Source: JBBSBL01 sp038251325
GTDB lineage: Bacteria; Actinomycetota; Thermoleophilia; Solirubrobacterales; Solirubrobacteraceae
Direction: 5' to 3'
Assembly (NCBI GenBank): GCA_038251325.1
Contig: JBBSBL010000001.1
Coordinates: 90,104 to 154,103 of the forward strand
Length of the DNA stretch: 64,000 nucleotides
The stretch's first letter is position 1. Each line of letters starts with the position of its first letter. Positions 33,806 to 44,202 of the stretch are shown here, piece after piece. The notes beneath the pieces are model-generated. The model was not told the DNA's origin. It worked only from the letters and a program-made list of their open reading frames with translations, and did no database searches. Position numbers and translations under genes: made by a program.

Positions 33806-34339
33806 GTGGCCGATGCCGTAGCCCCGATCGTGGTCGTCATGGGCGTCGCCGGGTCCGGCAAGACGACCGTCGGCCGGGGTCTCGCGGACGCCCTGGGCCT
33901 GCCCTTCCTCGACGCCGACGACTTCCATGACGCCGTGAGCCTCGCGCTGATGCGCGCGGGGAAGCCGCTAGGCGACGCGCAGCGCGAGCCGTGGCTCGAC
34001 CGGCTGGCCGGCGAGCTGCGGGGACGGCGTGCGGCGCACACGGGCGCCGTGCTGGCCTGCTCCGCGCTGACCGACGTCTACCGCCGGCGGCTCACGGCCG
34101 GGCTCGGCGGGGTCTCGTTCGTCCTCCTGACCGGCGCGCCCGAGCTCATCGGTCGCCGCCTCGCCGCGCGCACCGGGCATTTCGCCGGGGCGACGCTGCT
34201 GCCCTCCCAGCTCGCGACGCTCGAGGCGCCGAGCGACGCGGTCGTGGTCGACGTGGCCCCGCCTGTCGCCAAGGTGATCGGGTCGGCGCTCGCGGGACTC
34301 GCCGATCGCGGCGTCACCGCCCCGGGCGACGCAGCGTGA
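33806..34339 (+). CDS. gntK: gluconokinase
   Basis: A 177-residue protein, GTG at 33806. P-loop VVMGVAGSGKTTVGRGLADA is at about 10-29, FLDADDFHDAVSLALMRAGK matches the FxDGDDxHxxxNxxKMxxGxPL substrate motif with several changes, then PLGDAQREPWLDRL, LACSALTDVYRRRLTAG and TGHFAGATLLPSQLATLE follow. It should phosphorylate gluconate to 6-phosphogluconate. The position between cydAB and a GH15-SDR-GMC operon suggests it handles gluconate made by the downstream oxidoreductases. Confidence 0.85.
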   Translation: MADAVAPIVVVMGVAGSGKTTVGRGLADALGLPFLDADDFHDAVSLALMRAGKPLGDAQREPWLDRLAGELRGRRAAHTGAVLACSALTDVYRRRLTAGLGGVSFVLLTGAPELIGRRLAARTGHFAGATLLPSQLATLEAPSDAVVVDVAPPVAKVIGSALAGLADRGVTAPGDAA

Positions 34340-34378
34340 TCCCTCAGGCCCGCGCGCCGCGGCTCGTTCACGCACCGT

Positions 34379-34422
34379 CCTCCCGATCGGACGATGCGCG
34401 AGGGCCGGGGATGCGATTGGAT
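34379..34422 (+). promoter_or_regulatory. activator-type promoter (dyad + -10) for GH15 operon
   Basis: CCTCC (34379-34383), spacer CGATCGGA, CGATG (34392-34396) followed by CGCG, and TTGGAT at 34417-34422, 25 nt from the first base of CGATG. The left arm is imperfect, but CGTCC-N8-GGACG, offset by 3 nt, is a second perfect dyad. The hexamer ends 8 nt before the GTG at 34431. Confidence 0.5.
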
Positions 34423-34430
34423 GCCGCCTC

Positions 34431-36335
<1,905 letters not shown>

Positions 36336-36367
36336 GCCTCGGTGCCACCCAACACGAAGGAGCCGGC

Positions 36368-37135
36368 ATGACCCTGAAGGGGAAGGTCGCCATCGTCACC
36401 GGCGGCAACAGTGGCATCGGCAAGGCCGTGGTCCTCGCGCTCGCCGCGGCGGGCGCCGACGTGGTGATCGACTACGTCTCCCACCCCGAGGCCACCGAGG
36501 AGCTCGAGGCCCAGATCGTCCAGCTCGGCGAGCAGGCGATCGGGGTCGAGGCCGACGTCAGCCAGGTCGCCGACCTGCAGAAGCTCGTCGACGTAGCCGT
36601 CGAGAAGTTCGGGCGCCTCGACGTGATGGTCAACAACGCGGGGGTCGAGACGCGGACCTCGGTGCTCGACTCGACCGAGGCCGACTTCGAGAAGGTCATC
36701 GCGATCAACCTGAAGAGCGCGTTCTTCGGGACCCAGCTCGCGGCGAAGCAGATGGTCGCCCAGGGCGACGGGGGACGGATCGTGAACCTCACCTCGATCC
36801 ACGAGGACTGGCCGATGCCGGGCAACGCCCCCTACTGCCTTTCCAAGGGCGGGATGCGGATGCTCACCCGGACGGCCGGCGTGGAGCTCGCGCCGCACGG
36901 GATCCTCGTCACCGGCGTCGCCCCCGGGGCGGTCGCGACGCCGATCAACCTCTCGGAGATGAACGATCCGGCGACCATGAAGAAGCTCGGCGAGGCGATT
37001 CCCGTCGGACGCATGGCGAAGCCCGAGGAGATCGGCAGCGTCGTCGCCTTCCTCGCCGGCGACGGCGCGAGCTACATCACCGCGACGACGATCATCACCG
37101 ACGGCGGGATGATGCAGCAGAGCCCCGGGGTCTAG
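36368..37135 (+). CDS. short-chain dehydrogenase, glucose 1-dehydrogenase-like
   Basis: A 255-residue SDR, ATG at 36368 preceded by GAAGGAGCC. Cofactor motif VTGGNSGIGKAVVLALAAAG is at 10-29, the NNAG motif occurs in VMVNNAGVETRTSVL, and the catalytic Ser143 (NLTSIHEDW), Tyr156 and Lys160 (PYCLSKGG) are present. The SxxxxW and NAPYCLSKGGMRMLTRTAGV arrangement resembles glucose 1-dehydrogenases of Bacillus type. With a GH15 hydrolase upstream and gluconokinase nearby, glucose is a sensible substrate, but this remains inference. Confidence 0.82.
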   Translation: MTLKGKVAIVTGGNSGIGKAVVLALAAAGADVVIDYVSHPEATEELEAQIVQLGEQAIGVEADVSQVADLQKLVDVAVEKFGRLDVMVNNAGVETRTSVLDSTEADFEKVIAINLKSAFFGTQLAAKQMVAQGDGGRIVNLTSIHEDWPMPGNAPYCLSKGGMRMLTRTAGVELAPHGILVTGVAPGAVATPINLSEMNDPATMKKLGEAIPVGRMAKPEEIGSVVAFLAGDGASYITATTIITDGGMMQQSPGV

Positions 37136-37140
37136 CGGAG

Positions 37141-38694
37141 ATGCCAAGCGCGCACTACGACGTCGTCATCCTCGGCAGCGGCGCCGGCGGCGGCACGCTC
37201 GCCCGTAAGCTCGCCCCGTCCGGCAAGCGCATCCTCCTCGTCGAGCGCGGCGGCTGGCTCCCGCGCGAGAAGGAGAACTGGTCCGCGGAGGCGGTGTTCG
37301 TCGACAACCGCTACGTGTCCCCGGACACCTGGTACGACGGCGATGACAACGCCTTCCAGCCGCAGATCCACTACTGCGTCGGCGGCGCGACGAAGCTCTA
37401 CGGGGCGGCGCTCTATCGCCTGCGGGCCGAGGACTTCGCCGAGCTCCGCCACCACGATGGCGTCTCGCCGGCGTGGCCGATCACCTACGAGGAGATCGAG
37501 CCCCACTACACCGAGGCCGAGCGCATCTACCAGGTCCACGGTCGCCACGGCGAGGACCCGACCGACCCGCCGGCGAGCGGCGAGTACCCGCATCCGCCCG
37601 TATCGCACGAGCCGCGCATCCAGAAGCTCGCCGATGACCTCGCCGCCGAGGGGCATCACCCGTTCCACGCGCCCTGCGGGATCATGCTGGACGAGGCGCG
37701 CCCGCCGTTCAGCCCATGCGTGCGCTGCGCGGACTGCGACGGCTTCCCGTGCCTCGTGCACGCGAAGTCCGACGCCGAGGTCCTCGGCGTGCGGCCCGCG
37801 CTCGAGCATCCGAATGTCGAGCTGCTCACCGACACGACGGCCGTGCGGCTGGAGACGGACGCCGGCGGCGGCACCGTGACCGAGGTGGTGGTCGAGCGCG
37901 ACGGGACCGAGGAGCGCATCGCCGCGGACCTCGTCGTCGTCGCCTGCGGCGCGGCGAACACCGCCAAGCTCCTCCTCGCCTCCGCCGGCGACGCCCATCC
38001 GGACGGCCTGGCCAACGGCTCCGATCAGGTCGGGCGCAACTACATGTTCCACAACAGCCAGGCGGTGCTTGCCCTCTCCCGCGAGGAGAACCCGACCGTC
38101 TACCAGAAGACGCTCGGGCTCAACGACTTCTACTTCGCCACCGAGGGCTTCGACTTCCCGATGGGGAACATCCAGATGGTCGGCAAGTCGCAGGCCCCGA
38201 TGTTCCGTGGCGAGAAGCCCATCGCCACCGCGCTTGCCCCGACGTGGTCCTTGGAGACAATCGCGAAGCACGCGGTCGACTTCTGGCTCTCCACAGAGGA
38301 TCTCCCGCGGGCCGAGAACCGCGTCACGCTTCGGGACGACGGGAGCGTGCGCCTGACCTACGCGCCGAGCAACCAGGAGCCGAAGGAGCGGCTGTACGCG
38401 AAGCTGAAGTCCCTCCTCGGGCGCCTCGACATGCACGACCACCTCATCCCGCGCAACGCCTACCTGAAGAACGACATCCCGGTCGCCGGGGTCGCCCACC
38501 AGGCCGGGACCTGCCGCTTCGGGACCGACCCGGCGAGCTCGGTGCTCGACGTGAACTGCCGCGCCCACGAGGTCGACAACCTCTACGTCGTGGACACGAG
38601 CGTCTTCCCGAGCATCGGCGCGGTGAACCCGGCGCTCACCGCGATGGCCAACGCGCTGCGCGTCGGCGACCACCTGCTCGAGCGGCTCGGCTGA
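37141..38694 (+). CDS. GMC-family FAD oxidoreductase
   Basis: A 517-residue protein, ATG at 37141, 5 bp after the SDR stop. FAD motif VVILGSGAGGGTLARKLAPS is at about 8-27, and HYCVGGATKLYGAALYRLR corresponds to the GMC signature 1 region. PCGIMLDEARPPFSPCVRCA then DCDGFPCLVHAKSD form a Cys-rich insert. The active-site pair is His in VAGVAHQAGTCRFGTD and Asn in SIGAVNPALTAMANAL. No signal peptide is seen. It probably oxidises a sugar or sugar acid (glucose/gluconate dehydrogenase-like), passing electrons to quinone or another carrier. Confidence 0.88.
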   Translation: MPSAHYDVVILGSGAGGGTLARKLAPSGKRILLVERGGWLPREKENWSAEAVFVDNRYVSPDTWYDGDDNAFQPQIHYCVGGATKLYGAALYRLRAEDFAELRHHDGVSPAWPITYEEIEPHYTEAERIYQVHGRHGEDPTDPPASGEYPHPPVSHEPRIQKLADDLAAEGHHPFHAPCGIMLDEARPPFSPCVRCADCDGFPCLVHAKSDAEVLGVRPALEHPNVELLTDTTAVRLETDAGGGTVTEVVVERDGTEERIAADLVVVACGAANTAKLLLASAGDAHPDGLANGSDQVGRNYMFHNSQAVLALSREENPTVYQKTLGLNDFYFATEGFDFPMGNIQMVGKSQAPMFRGEKPIATALAPTWSLETIAKHAVDFWLSTEDLPRAENRVTLRDDGSVRLTYAPSNQEPKERLYAKLKSLLGRLDMHDHLIPRNAYLKNDIPVAGVAHQAGTCRFGTDPASSVLDVNCRAHEVDNLYVVDTSVFPSIGAVNPALTAMANALRVGDHLLERLG

Positions 38695-38701
38695 GAGCGG
38701 C

Positions 38702-39616
38702 TCAGAGCACGGCGACCGGGTTGAGCGGCGACCCGGTCCCGCCCTGGATCCGCAGCGGCGCCGCGGCGAAGAGGAACTCCCAGCGTCCGGCCGCGACGCA
38801 CGCCGCGGCGAGATCCTCCAGCGTGAGGTAGTCGAGCAGAAGCACGCCCATCGCGTTGAGCGCGAGGACGTGGATCGGGTAGCCGACCCCCTCGGTCGTG
38901 CTCGGCGCCGTGTCGTTGTTGCCGTCGCCGCCGAGAACGGAGATCTCGCGCTCGGCGAGCAACGTCGCGGTGGTCGGATGCAGCCCCGCCTTCGCGCTCG
39001 CCGTGTCCCACGACCCGAGCTCCGCGAGCCGGCGGGCGTGCCCGGTGCGAACGAGCACGATGTCGCCCGCGCCGATCCTCACGCCCTGCTCGCGCTCGGC
39101 GCCCGTCAGGTCCTCCGCGAAGACGTCCTCCCCCGGCTCGAGCCACGGCACGCCCCGCAGCCGCGGGACGTCGATCAGCACCCCGCGCCCAACGAGCCCG
39201 TCGCGCACCACTTCGACGGTCCCGAACGTCGCGCCCTGCGAGCCGACCGAGGTGGCCGGGCGGTCGTTGTAGAGCCGGCCGGCCCAGGCGACATGACAGA
39301 GGGCGTCGAGATGGGTGTGGCCGTCGTTGTGGTAGTCGACGCCGACGTAGTCCTTCGCGAAGCGCAGCGAGCCGGACCCGATGTCGGTGTCGGCGAGCAT
39401 CGTCATGTGGTGCAGGGCCGGCTCGGGGTTGTCGAGGGCGGCCGCCGTGTTCACCGGAAGGCTGAGCGAGACGGTGAGCCCGTCGCGCACGAGCCCGGCG
39501 GCGAGCGACACCCGCTCCGGGGTGAGGTGGTTGAGCGCGCCGCGCTCGTCGTCGGGCCCCCACCGCCCCCAGGTGCGCACCGCCGCGAAGAGGGCGGCGA
39601 ACTCCTCGCCGGTCAT
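38702..39616 (-). CDS. cyclase family protein (kynurenine formamidase-like fold)
   Basis: A 304-residue protein, ATG at 39616. The metal-binding signature of the family (HxGTHxDxPxH) appears as YHNDGHTHLDALCHVAWAG, with Ala/Cys replacing part of the motif. The segment GRGVLIDVPRLRGVPWLEPG then IGAGDIVLVRTGHARRLA, and HVLALNAMGVLLLDYLTLED also fit large-form cyclase/amide hydrolases. WGRWGPDDERGALNHLTPER is the typical N-terminus. A metal-dependent hydrolase of unknown substrate. It converges on the GMC gene. Confidence 0.82.
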   Translation of the reverse strand: MTGEEFAALFAAVRTWGRWGPDDERGALNHLTPERVSLAAGLVRDGLTVSLSLPVNTAAALDNPEPALHHMTMLADTDIGSGSLRFAKDYVGVDYHNDGHTHLDALCHVAWAGRLYNDRPATSVGSQGATFGTVEVVRDGLVGRGVLIDVPRLRGVPWLEPGEDVFAEDLTGAEREQGVRIGAGDIVLVRTGHARRLAELGSWDTASAKAGLHPTTATLLAEREISVLGGDGNNDTAPSTTEGVGYPIHVLALNAMGVLLLDYLTLEDLAAACVAAGRWEFLFAAAPLRIQGGTGSPLNPVAVL

Positions 39617-42154
39617 CTACGCGACCCTACCCACCGCGCCGGCGCGGCTCGGCAGCAGCGCCCCCGCCGACTCCGCGGCGACCGGGCGGCCGAGGTGGAA
39701 GCCCTGCGCGCGCGGGCAGGCGTGTGCGACGAGGAAGGCGAGCTGCTCGGCGGTCTCGACGCCCTCGGCGACGGTCGTCATCCCGAGCGCCTCGGCGAGG
39801 CGCACCATCGCGACGACCATCGCCGCCGCCTCCGGGTCCTCGGGCACCTCGCGCAGGAAGGAGCGGTCGATCTTCAGCACGTCCACGGGCAGGGAGCGCA
39901 GCCGGTCGAGCGACGAGTGGCCCGAGCCGAAGTCGTCGATGGCGAGCGACACGCCGGCCTCCGCCAGCTCTCGCAGCACCGGCTCGGTGCGCCGCGGCTC
40001 GGCCATCGCCGTGGACTCCGTCACCTCGAGGGTGAGGGTCCCGGGGTCGATCCCCTCCCACTGGAGCAGGCGGCGCACCCGGGCGCCGAAGTCGGGGCGC
40101 CGGAGCTGGCGGATCGAGACGTTGACCGCGACGTGCGGGTCCAGGCCGGCGTCCCGCCAGGCTCGCGCCTGCGCGCAGACCCGCTCGAGCACCCAGTGGC
40201 CGATCGACTCGATGAGGCCGGTCTCCTCCGCGACGGGGATGAACTCGGCCGGCATCACCGTGCCGCGATCGCCGTCCTCCCAGCGGATCAGCGCCTCGAG
40301 CCCGACGACCTCCCGGCCCGGGAGCGCGAGGATCGGCTGGTAGCAGAGCGTGAACTCGTCGCGGGCGAGCGCGCGGCGCAGCCGCGTCGTGAGCGAAAGG
40401 CGGGCGAGCGGCTCGCGCGGGTCGCCCGCGTACAGGGCGTGCCCGCTGCGGCCGGTCGACTTCACCTGGTACATCGCCGCGTCGGCGTGGGTGAGCAAGG
40501 ACTCCGCGTCCTCGGCATCGCGGGGGTAGCAGGAGATCCCGACGCTCGCCGTAACGTGGAACTCGGCGCCGGAGACGACGAACGGCGGCTCGAGCACCTG
40601 GGCGGTGAGCCGGGCGATGCGCTCGGCGTGCGCGTGGGCGTCGCCGGGGATGTCGGTGACGAGGACGAGGAACTCGTCACCGCCCTGTCGCGCGAGCAGG
40701 TCCGAGCCGCGCAGGCTCTCGCGCAGCCGCGTGGCGACGCGGGTGAGGACCTCGTCGCCGGCCTGATGGCCGAGGGAGTCGTTGACGAGCTTGAAGTCGT
40801 CGAGATCGACGTAGAGCACGGCGATCGAGGTGCCGTTGCGCCGCGCGCGGGCGATGCCGAGCTCGAGGTGCTCGGCGAGCAGGGTGCGGTTGGGCAGGCC
40901 GGTGAGCGCGTCGTGGTAGGCGAGGTAGGCGACCTCCTCCTGCGCGCGGCGCCGTTCCGTGATGTCGGCCATGGTCGAGACCACCCCGGTCGGCTCGCTG
41001 CCGCCGTCGCCGAACAGCGGCTGGGAGTTGAGCGAGACCCAGCGCTCGTCCCCGTCGGGGCGCTGGACCCGGAGCACGACCCCGGTGAGCGGACGGCCGG
41101 AGGCGAGCACCCGCATCGTCGGAGAGCTTTCCGCGGTGAGCGCCGCGCCGTCCTCGTGGAAGAACGAGAACTCGGTGCCGCCCGGGCCCTTGCCGACGAT
41201 CTCCCGCTCGGGCAGGCCGAGCATCTGACACGCGCTCGCATTGCAGGCCGCGATGCGCCCGTCGGCACTGTGGACGAACACGCCCTCGTGCAGCGCGGCG
41301 ATGCTGCGCCGGTGGAGCTCCTCGCTCGCCCGCTGGGCCGCCTCGGCCTCGCGCAGGCGCGTGATGTCCATCATCACGCCCTGGCTGAAGCGCGGCGCGC
41401 CGTCCGCGTCGCGGATGATCGTGTCGCGCTCCCAGATCCAGACGATGCGCCTGTCGGCGGCGACGAGACGGTACTCGCAGTCGAACTCGCGCTCCTCGTG
41501 GTAGGAGCGCTTCGCCTCCGCGACGGCCCGGGCGCGGTCCTCCGGATGGAGGACGTGCTCCCACACCGCGGAGGCGCCGAGCCAAAGGTCGGGCGCATAA
41601 CCCGAGATCCGCCCGATCTGGGGGCTGATGTAGGTGATCGAGGAGTGCTCGTCCCACTCCGCGATGTAGGTGACGGTGGGGATGTTCTCCACCAGGGTCC
41701 GGTGGCGCGCCTCGGCGCCGGCCAGGCGTCCCTCGGCGTCGGCGAGCGCCGCGTCGCGCGCCTGGCCCGCGCGGATCGCGCGTCCGACCTGGGCGCCCAC
41801 GCTCGCGAGCCACGCCACGACCGCCTCGTCCTCGCCGACGGGCGCCGCGCCGCCGGTCAGCCGGAGCCCGCCGATCACGTCCGCGTCGTCGGCGCCGGTG
41901 AGCGCGACGGCGGGCCCCGGCTCGCCCCCGTCCCCGCGCCGGGCCACGGTTCGCCGCTCGCCGTCCGCGGTCACGAGCCACGCCTCGCCGGCGTCGTGGC
42001 CGAGGGCGCCGCAGAGGGTCCCGAGGACCAGGTCGCAGAGGTCCTCCGGCGGCGGGAAATCCGCGAGGTGGCCGGCGATCTCCGCCTGGGCGGCCAGGAG
42101 ATCCGGTTGGGCAGGGGATCGGCGGTCGTGGCTCGGGGTCACGGAGACGGGCAC
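39617..42154 (-). CDS. GAF/PAS-GGDEF-EAL signalling protein (c-di-GMP turnover)
   Basis: An 845-residue protein, GTG at 42154 (or 42142), abutting the cyclase gene. An N-terminal GAF-like region (CDLVLGTLCGALGHDAGEAW) and a coiled helix precede PAS domains at about 160-275 (VTYIAEWDEHSSITYISPQI) and 285-410 (GVFVHSADGRIAACNASACQ). The GGDEF domain has LYVDLDDFKLVNDSLGHQAG and an intact site RQGGDEFLVLVTD. The EAL domain has VVGLEALIRWED, IDDFGSGHSSLDRLRSLPV and KIDRSFLREV. Both motifs look catalytically competent. No transmembrane helices are seen. Confidence 0.92.
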   Translation of the reverse strand: MPVSVTPSHDRRSPAQPDLLAAQAEIAGHLADFPPPEDLCDLVLGTLCGALGHDAGEAWLVTADGERRTVARRGDGGEPGPAVALTGADDADVIGGLRLTGGAAPVGEDEAVVAWLASVGAQVGRAIRAGQARDAALADAEGRLAGAEARHRTLVENIPTVTYIAEWDEHSSITYISPQIGRISGYAPDLWLGASAVWEHVLHPEDRARAVAEAKRSYHEEREFDCEYRLVAADRRIVWIWERDTIIRDADGAPRFSQGVMMDITRLREAEAAQRASEELHRRSIAALHEGVFVHSADGRIAACNASACQMLGLPEREIVGKGPGGTEFSFFHEDGAALTAESSPTMRVLASGRPLTGVVLRVQRPDGDERWVSLNSQPLFGDGGSEPTGVVSTMADITERRRAQEEVAYLAYHDALTGLPNRTLLAEHLELGIARARRNGTSIAVLYVDLDDFKLVNDSLGHQAGDEVLTRVATRLRESLRGSDLLARQGGDEFLVLVTDIPGDAHAHAERIARLTAQVLEPPFVVSGAEFHVTASVGISCYPRDAEDAESLLTHADAAMYQVKSTGRSGHALYAGDPREPLARLSLTTRLRRALARDEFTLCYQPILALPGREVVGLEALIRWEDGDRGTVMPAEFIPVAEETGLIESIGHWVLERVCAQARAWRDAGLDPHVAVNVSIRQLRRPDFGARVRRLLQWEGIDPGTLTLEVTESTAMAEPRRTEPVLRELAEAGVSLAIDDFGSGHSSLDRLRSLPVDVLKIDRSFLREVPEDPEAAAMVVAMVRLAEALGMTTVAEGVETAEQLAFLVAHACPRAQGFHLGRPVAAESAGALLPSRAGAVGRVA

Positions 42155-42249
42155 GCGGGCGCGCCCTGACGGGTCGGGTGTGATCTCATCGGCCCCCGGG
42201 CCGGCGGTCTTGACGCCCGCGCGGCGGTGTGCAGCGGCCTCCAGCGGCC

Positions 42250-42519
42250 CTAGCGCTCGTCCGGCCAGCGCCCGGTGCGGTCGTAGCGGCGCCGGGCGTC
42301 CTCCTCGCGATCCCGGTCCTTGTCGCCCTCCACGCCGAGCCGGAAGAACCAGCCGAGCAGGGCGATCGCCGCGGCGCCGCCGATCAGCACGACGGCCATC
42401 CCGTCGGCGTAGCGCCAGCCGCTGAGCAGCACCCCGATCCCGCCGAGCACGAGCACGAGCGGTATGCCGACCCGCGCGGCGAGCGCCGCCCAGTCGCGCG
42501 TCGGCGGCGGTGCGCTCAT
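42250..42519 (-). CDS. small two-helix membrane protein
   Basis: 89 residues from the ATG at 42519, overlapping the epimerase stop (ATGA). VGIPLVLVLGGIGVLLSGW and GMAVVLIGGAAAIALLGWFF are two helices joined by a short loop, followed by a highly charged tail (DKDRDREEDARRRYDRTGR). No family is recognised. It is co-translated with the upstream NAD-dependent epimerase-like gene. Confidence 0.65.
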   Translation of the reverse strand: MSAPPPTRDWAALAARVGIPLVLVLGGIGVLLSGWRYADGMAVVLIGGAAAIALLGWFFRLGVEGDKDRDREEDARRRYDRTGRWPDER

Positions 42520-43412
42520 TGTGCCGGGGTCCGCGCCCCGACCGCGTCGGCGAGCATCGCCTCCCACCCGCGCGCGGGGGCGATCCCGAGCGTCGCCAGG
42601 GCGCCGGGGCCGACCCGGCGCGAGACGGTCCAGGTCAGGGCGCCGTCGGCGCCGAGGCGCTCGCGGGCCGTGGTTCCGCCGACGCGTGGCGGCGGTGGGG
42701 CGCCGAGCGCCCGTGCCGCCGCGGTGGCCAGGTCCGCCGCCGCGACCGTGTCGGACACCGTGTCGTAGACCCCGTTGAGGTCGCGCTCGAGCGCCGTCGT
42801 CGCCATCTCGGCGAAGTCATCGGGGTGGAGGAGCGGCAGCCACACCGGCCGGTCGGCGACGACGGGGAACGTGCCGGCGGCCACGCGCCCGAGGAGGTCG
42901 TGGGCCGCGCCCGTGCCGGCCGCGAACAGGACACCCTGGCGGAGGATGAGGAAGCGCGCGCCGGACCCGAACGTGGCGAGCTCGGCCTCCTGGACGGCGT
43001 CGACACCGGGGCCGGAGGCGATCACGGGGTCGGCCGCCTCGATCGGCTCCTCGCCGCCGTCGGCGTAGAGGGCGACGAGGCTGGGCAGGACGATCGCCGC
43101 GCCGGCCCGCTCCGCGGCGGTGAGCAGGGCGGCGGTGCCGTCACGGCGCAGGCGATCGGCCTGCTCGTCGCCCACGGCCGGGCCGCGGACGGCGGCATGG
43201 ACGATGTGGTCGCACCCCTCCGCCGCGCGGCCGGCGGCGTCCCGGTCGAGCACGTCGCCGGCGACGACCTCGGCGCCGGAGGCGGCGAGATCCCCGGCGG
43301 CTGCGGGGTCGCGTACGAGCGCCCGGACGGCGTGGCCCCGGGCGAGCAGACGACGGGCGAGCGGGCGGCCGACGGCGCCGGTCGCCCCGGCGAGCAGGAT
43401 GCGGCGCGGCAC
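42516..43412 (-). CDS. NAD-dependent epimerase/dehydratase-like SDR
   Basis: 298 residues from the GTG at 43412 (VPRRILLAGATGAVGRPLAR), where the NAD(P)-binding GATGAVG motif sits at residues 9-15. The frame upstream is open but unrelated. GCDHIVHAAVRG marks beta-4. The expected YxxxK lacks the usual Tyr: the corresponding stretch is VDAVQEAELATFGSGARFLI, so catalytic redox activity is doubtful and it may be an atypical NmrA-like or extended SDR. WLPLLHPDDFAEMATTALER is the typical substrate-side strand. Confidence 0.78.
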   Translation of the reverse strand: MPRRILLAGATGAVGRPLARRLLARGHAVRALVRDPAAAGDLAASGAEVVAGDVLDRDAAGRAAEGCDHIVHAAVRGPAVGDEQADRLRRDGTAALLTAAERAGAAIVLPSLVALYADGGEEPIEAADPVIASGPGVDAVQEAELATFGSGARFLILRQGVLFAAGTGAAHDLLGRVAAGTFPVVADRPVWLPLLHPDDFAEMATTALERDLNGVYDTVSDTVAAADLATAAARALGAPPPPRVGGTTARERLGADGALTWTVSRRVGPGALATLGIAPARGWEAMLADAVGARTPAQ

Positions 43413-43462
43413 GACGGCGATGGTAGTGCGCGGGGCCGCGCGGTCGCCGCGAGCGCCCCGGG

Positions 43463-43468
43463 TAGGGT
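43463..43468 (+). promoter_or_regulatory. -10-like TAGGGT before second GAP-family gene
   Basis: TAGGGT ends 8 nt before the GTG at 43477, the same hexamer and the same spacing as at the paralogous GAP gene (29929-29934). Confidence 0.45.
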
Positions 43469-43476
43469 CGGCGCCG

Positions 43477-44187
43477 GTGACCGGGCAACTGCTGACCCTC
43501 GCCCTGCTCTCGGCGATCACGAGCCCCACCGCGATCGCCGCGGTCCTGCTCATCCTGAGCCGGCCGCGGGCGATCCCGCTCCTGGCCGCCTACGTGATCG
43601 GCAGCTTCGTCGCCTCGATGGTGGTCGGCCTCGCGGCGGTGGAGGCACTGAAGTCGATCGGCACCTTCAACCCCGGTCAGCGCAGCGCGAACCCGACCGT
43701 CCACCTGGTGGCCGGCGTGCTCGTCCTCGCCACAGCCGCCTTCCTGCGCTCGGACCGCTCCTCGCCGATCCGCCGTCGCGCGGCGGCGATGCGCGCCGAG
43801 CGCAAAGCCCGCCACGCGCGGAAGGGGCACGAGGGGCCGAGCCGTACCACCCGGCTCCTGAGTCGTGGCTCGGTGGGGATCACCGTCGCGCTCGGCGTGG
43901 CCATGCACCTGCCCGGCATGCTCTATCTCGTGGCGCTGACCGACGTCGCGCACGAGAGCCTGAGCACGCCGCACACGATCGCCGTGCTCGCCGCCTTCAA
44001 CGCGATCATGCTGCTGCCGATCGAGCTGCCGCTGATCGCGTTCGCGGTCGCGCCGCGCTGGACCAAGGACACCCTCGATCGCATGGACGCCTGGCTCCGC
44101 GCGAACGAGCGCCGGGCCATCCAGCTGACGGCGCTCGCCGCCGGGGGCTACCTGATCGTCGTCGGCCTCGTGGGGCTGCTGGGCTGA
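43477..44187 (+). CDS. GAP-family (Sap) membrane protein, paralogue
   Basis: 236 residues from the GTG at 43477 (VTGQLLTLALLSAITSPTAI). Six hydrophobic segments, VLLILSRPRAIPLLAAYVIG with the SRPR loop, a basic central loop (RRRAAAMRAERKARHARKGH), then GVAMHLPGMLYLVALTDVAH and AFNAIMLLPIELPLIAFAV. It is clearly related in plan to the protein at 29222. Both carry xNLPGAxYLxxLxD or xHLPGMxYLxxLxD after the charged loop. A lipid or amphiphile exporter role is plausible. Confidence 0.78.
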   Translation: MTGQLLTLALLSAITSPTAIAAVLLILSRPRAIPLLAAYVIGSFVASMVVGLAAVEALKSIGTFNPGQRSANPTVHLVAGVLVLATAAFLRSDRSSPIRRRAAAMRAERKARHARKGHEGPSRTTRLLSRGSVGITVALGVAMHLPGMLYLVALTDVAHESLSTPHTIAVLAAFNAIMLLPIELPLIAFAVAPRWTKDTLDRMDAWLRANERRAIQLTALAAGGYLIVVGLVGLLG

Positions 44188-44202
44188 GCCCCCGCCGGAT
44201 CC

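Noticed and set aside
38870..42169. A 1099-codon open frame on the plus strand
   Set aside because: Antisense to the cyclase and GGDEF-EAL genes, which carry complete domain motifs. No start signal or family similarity.
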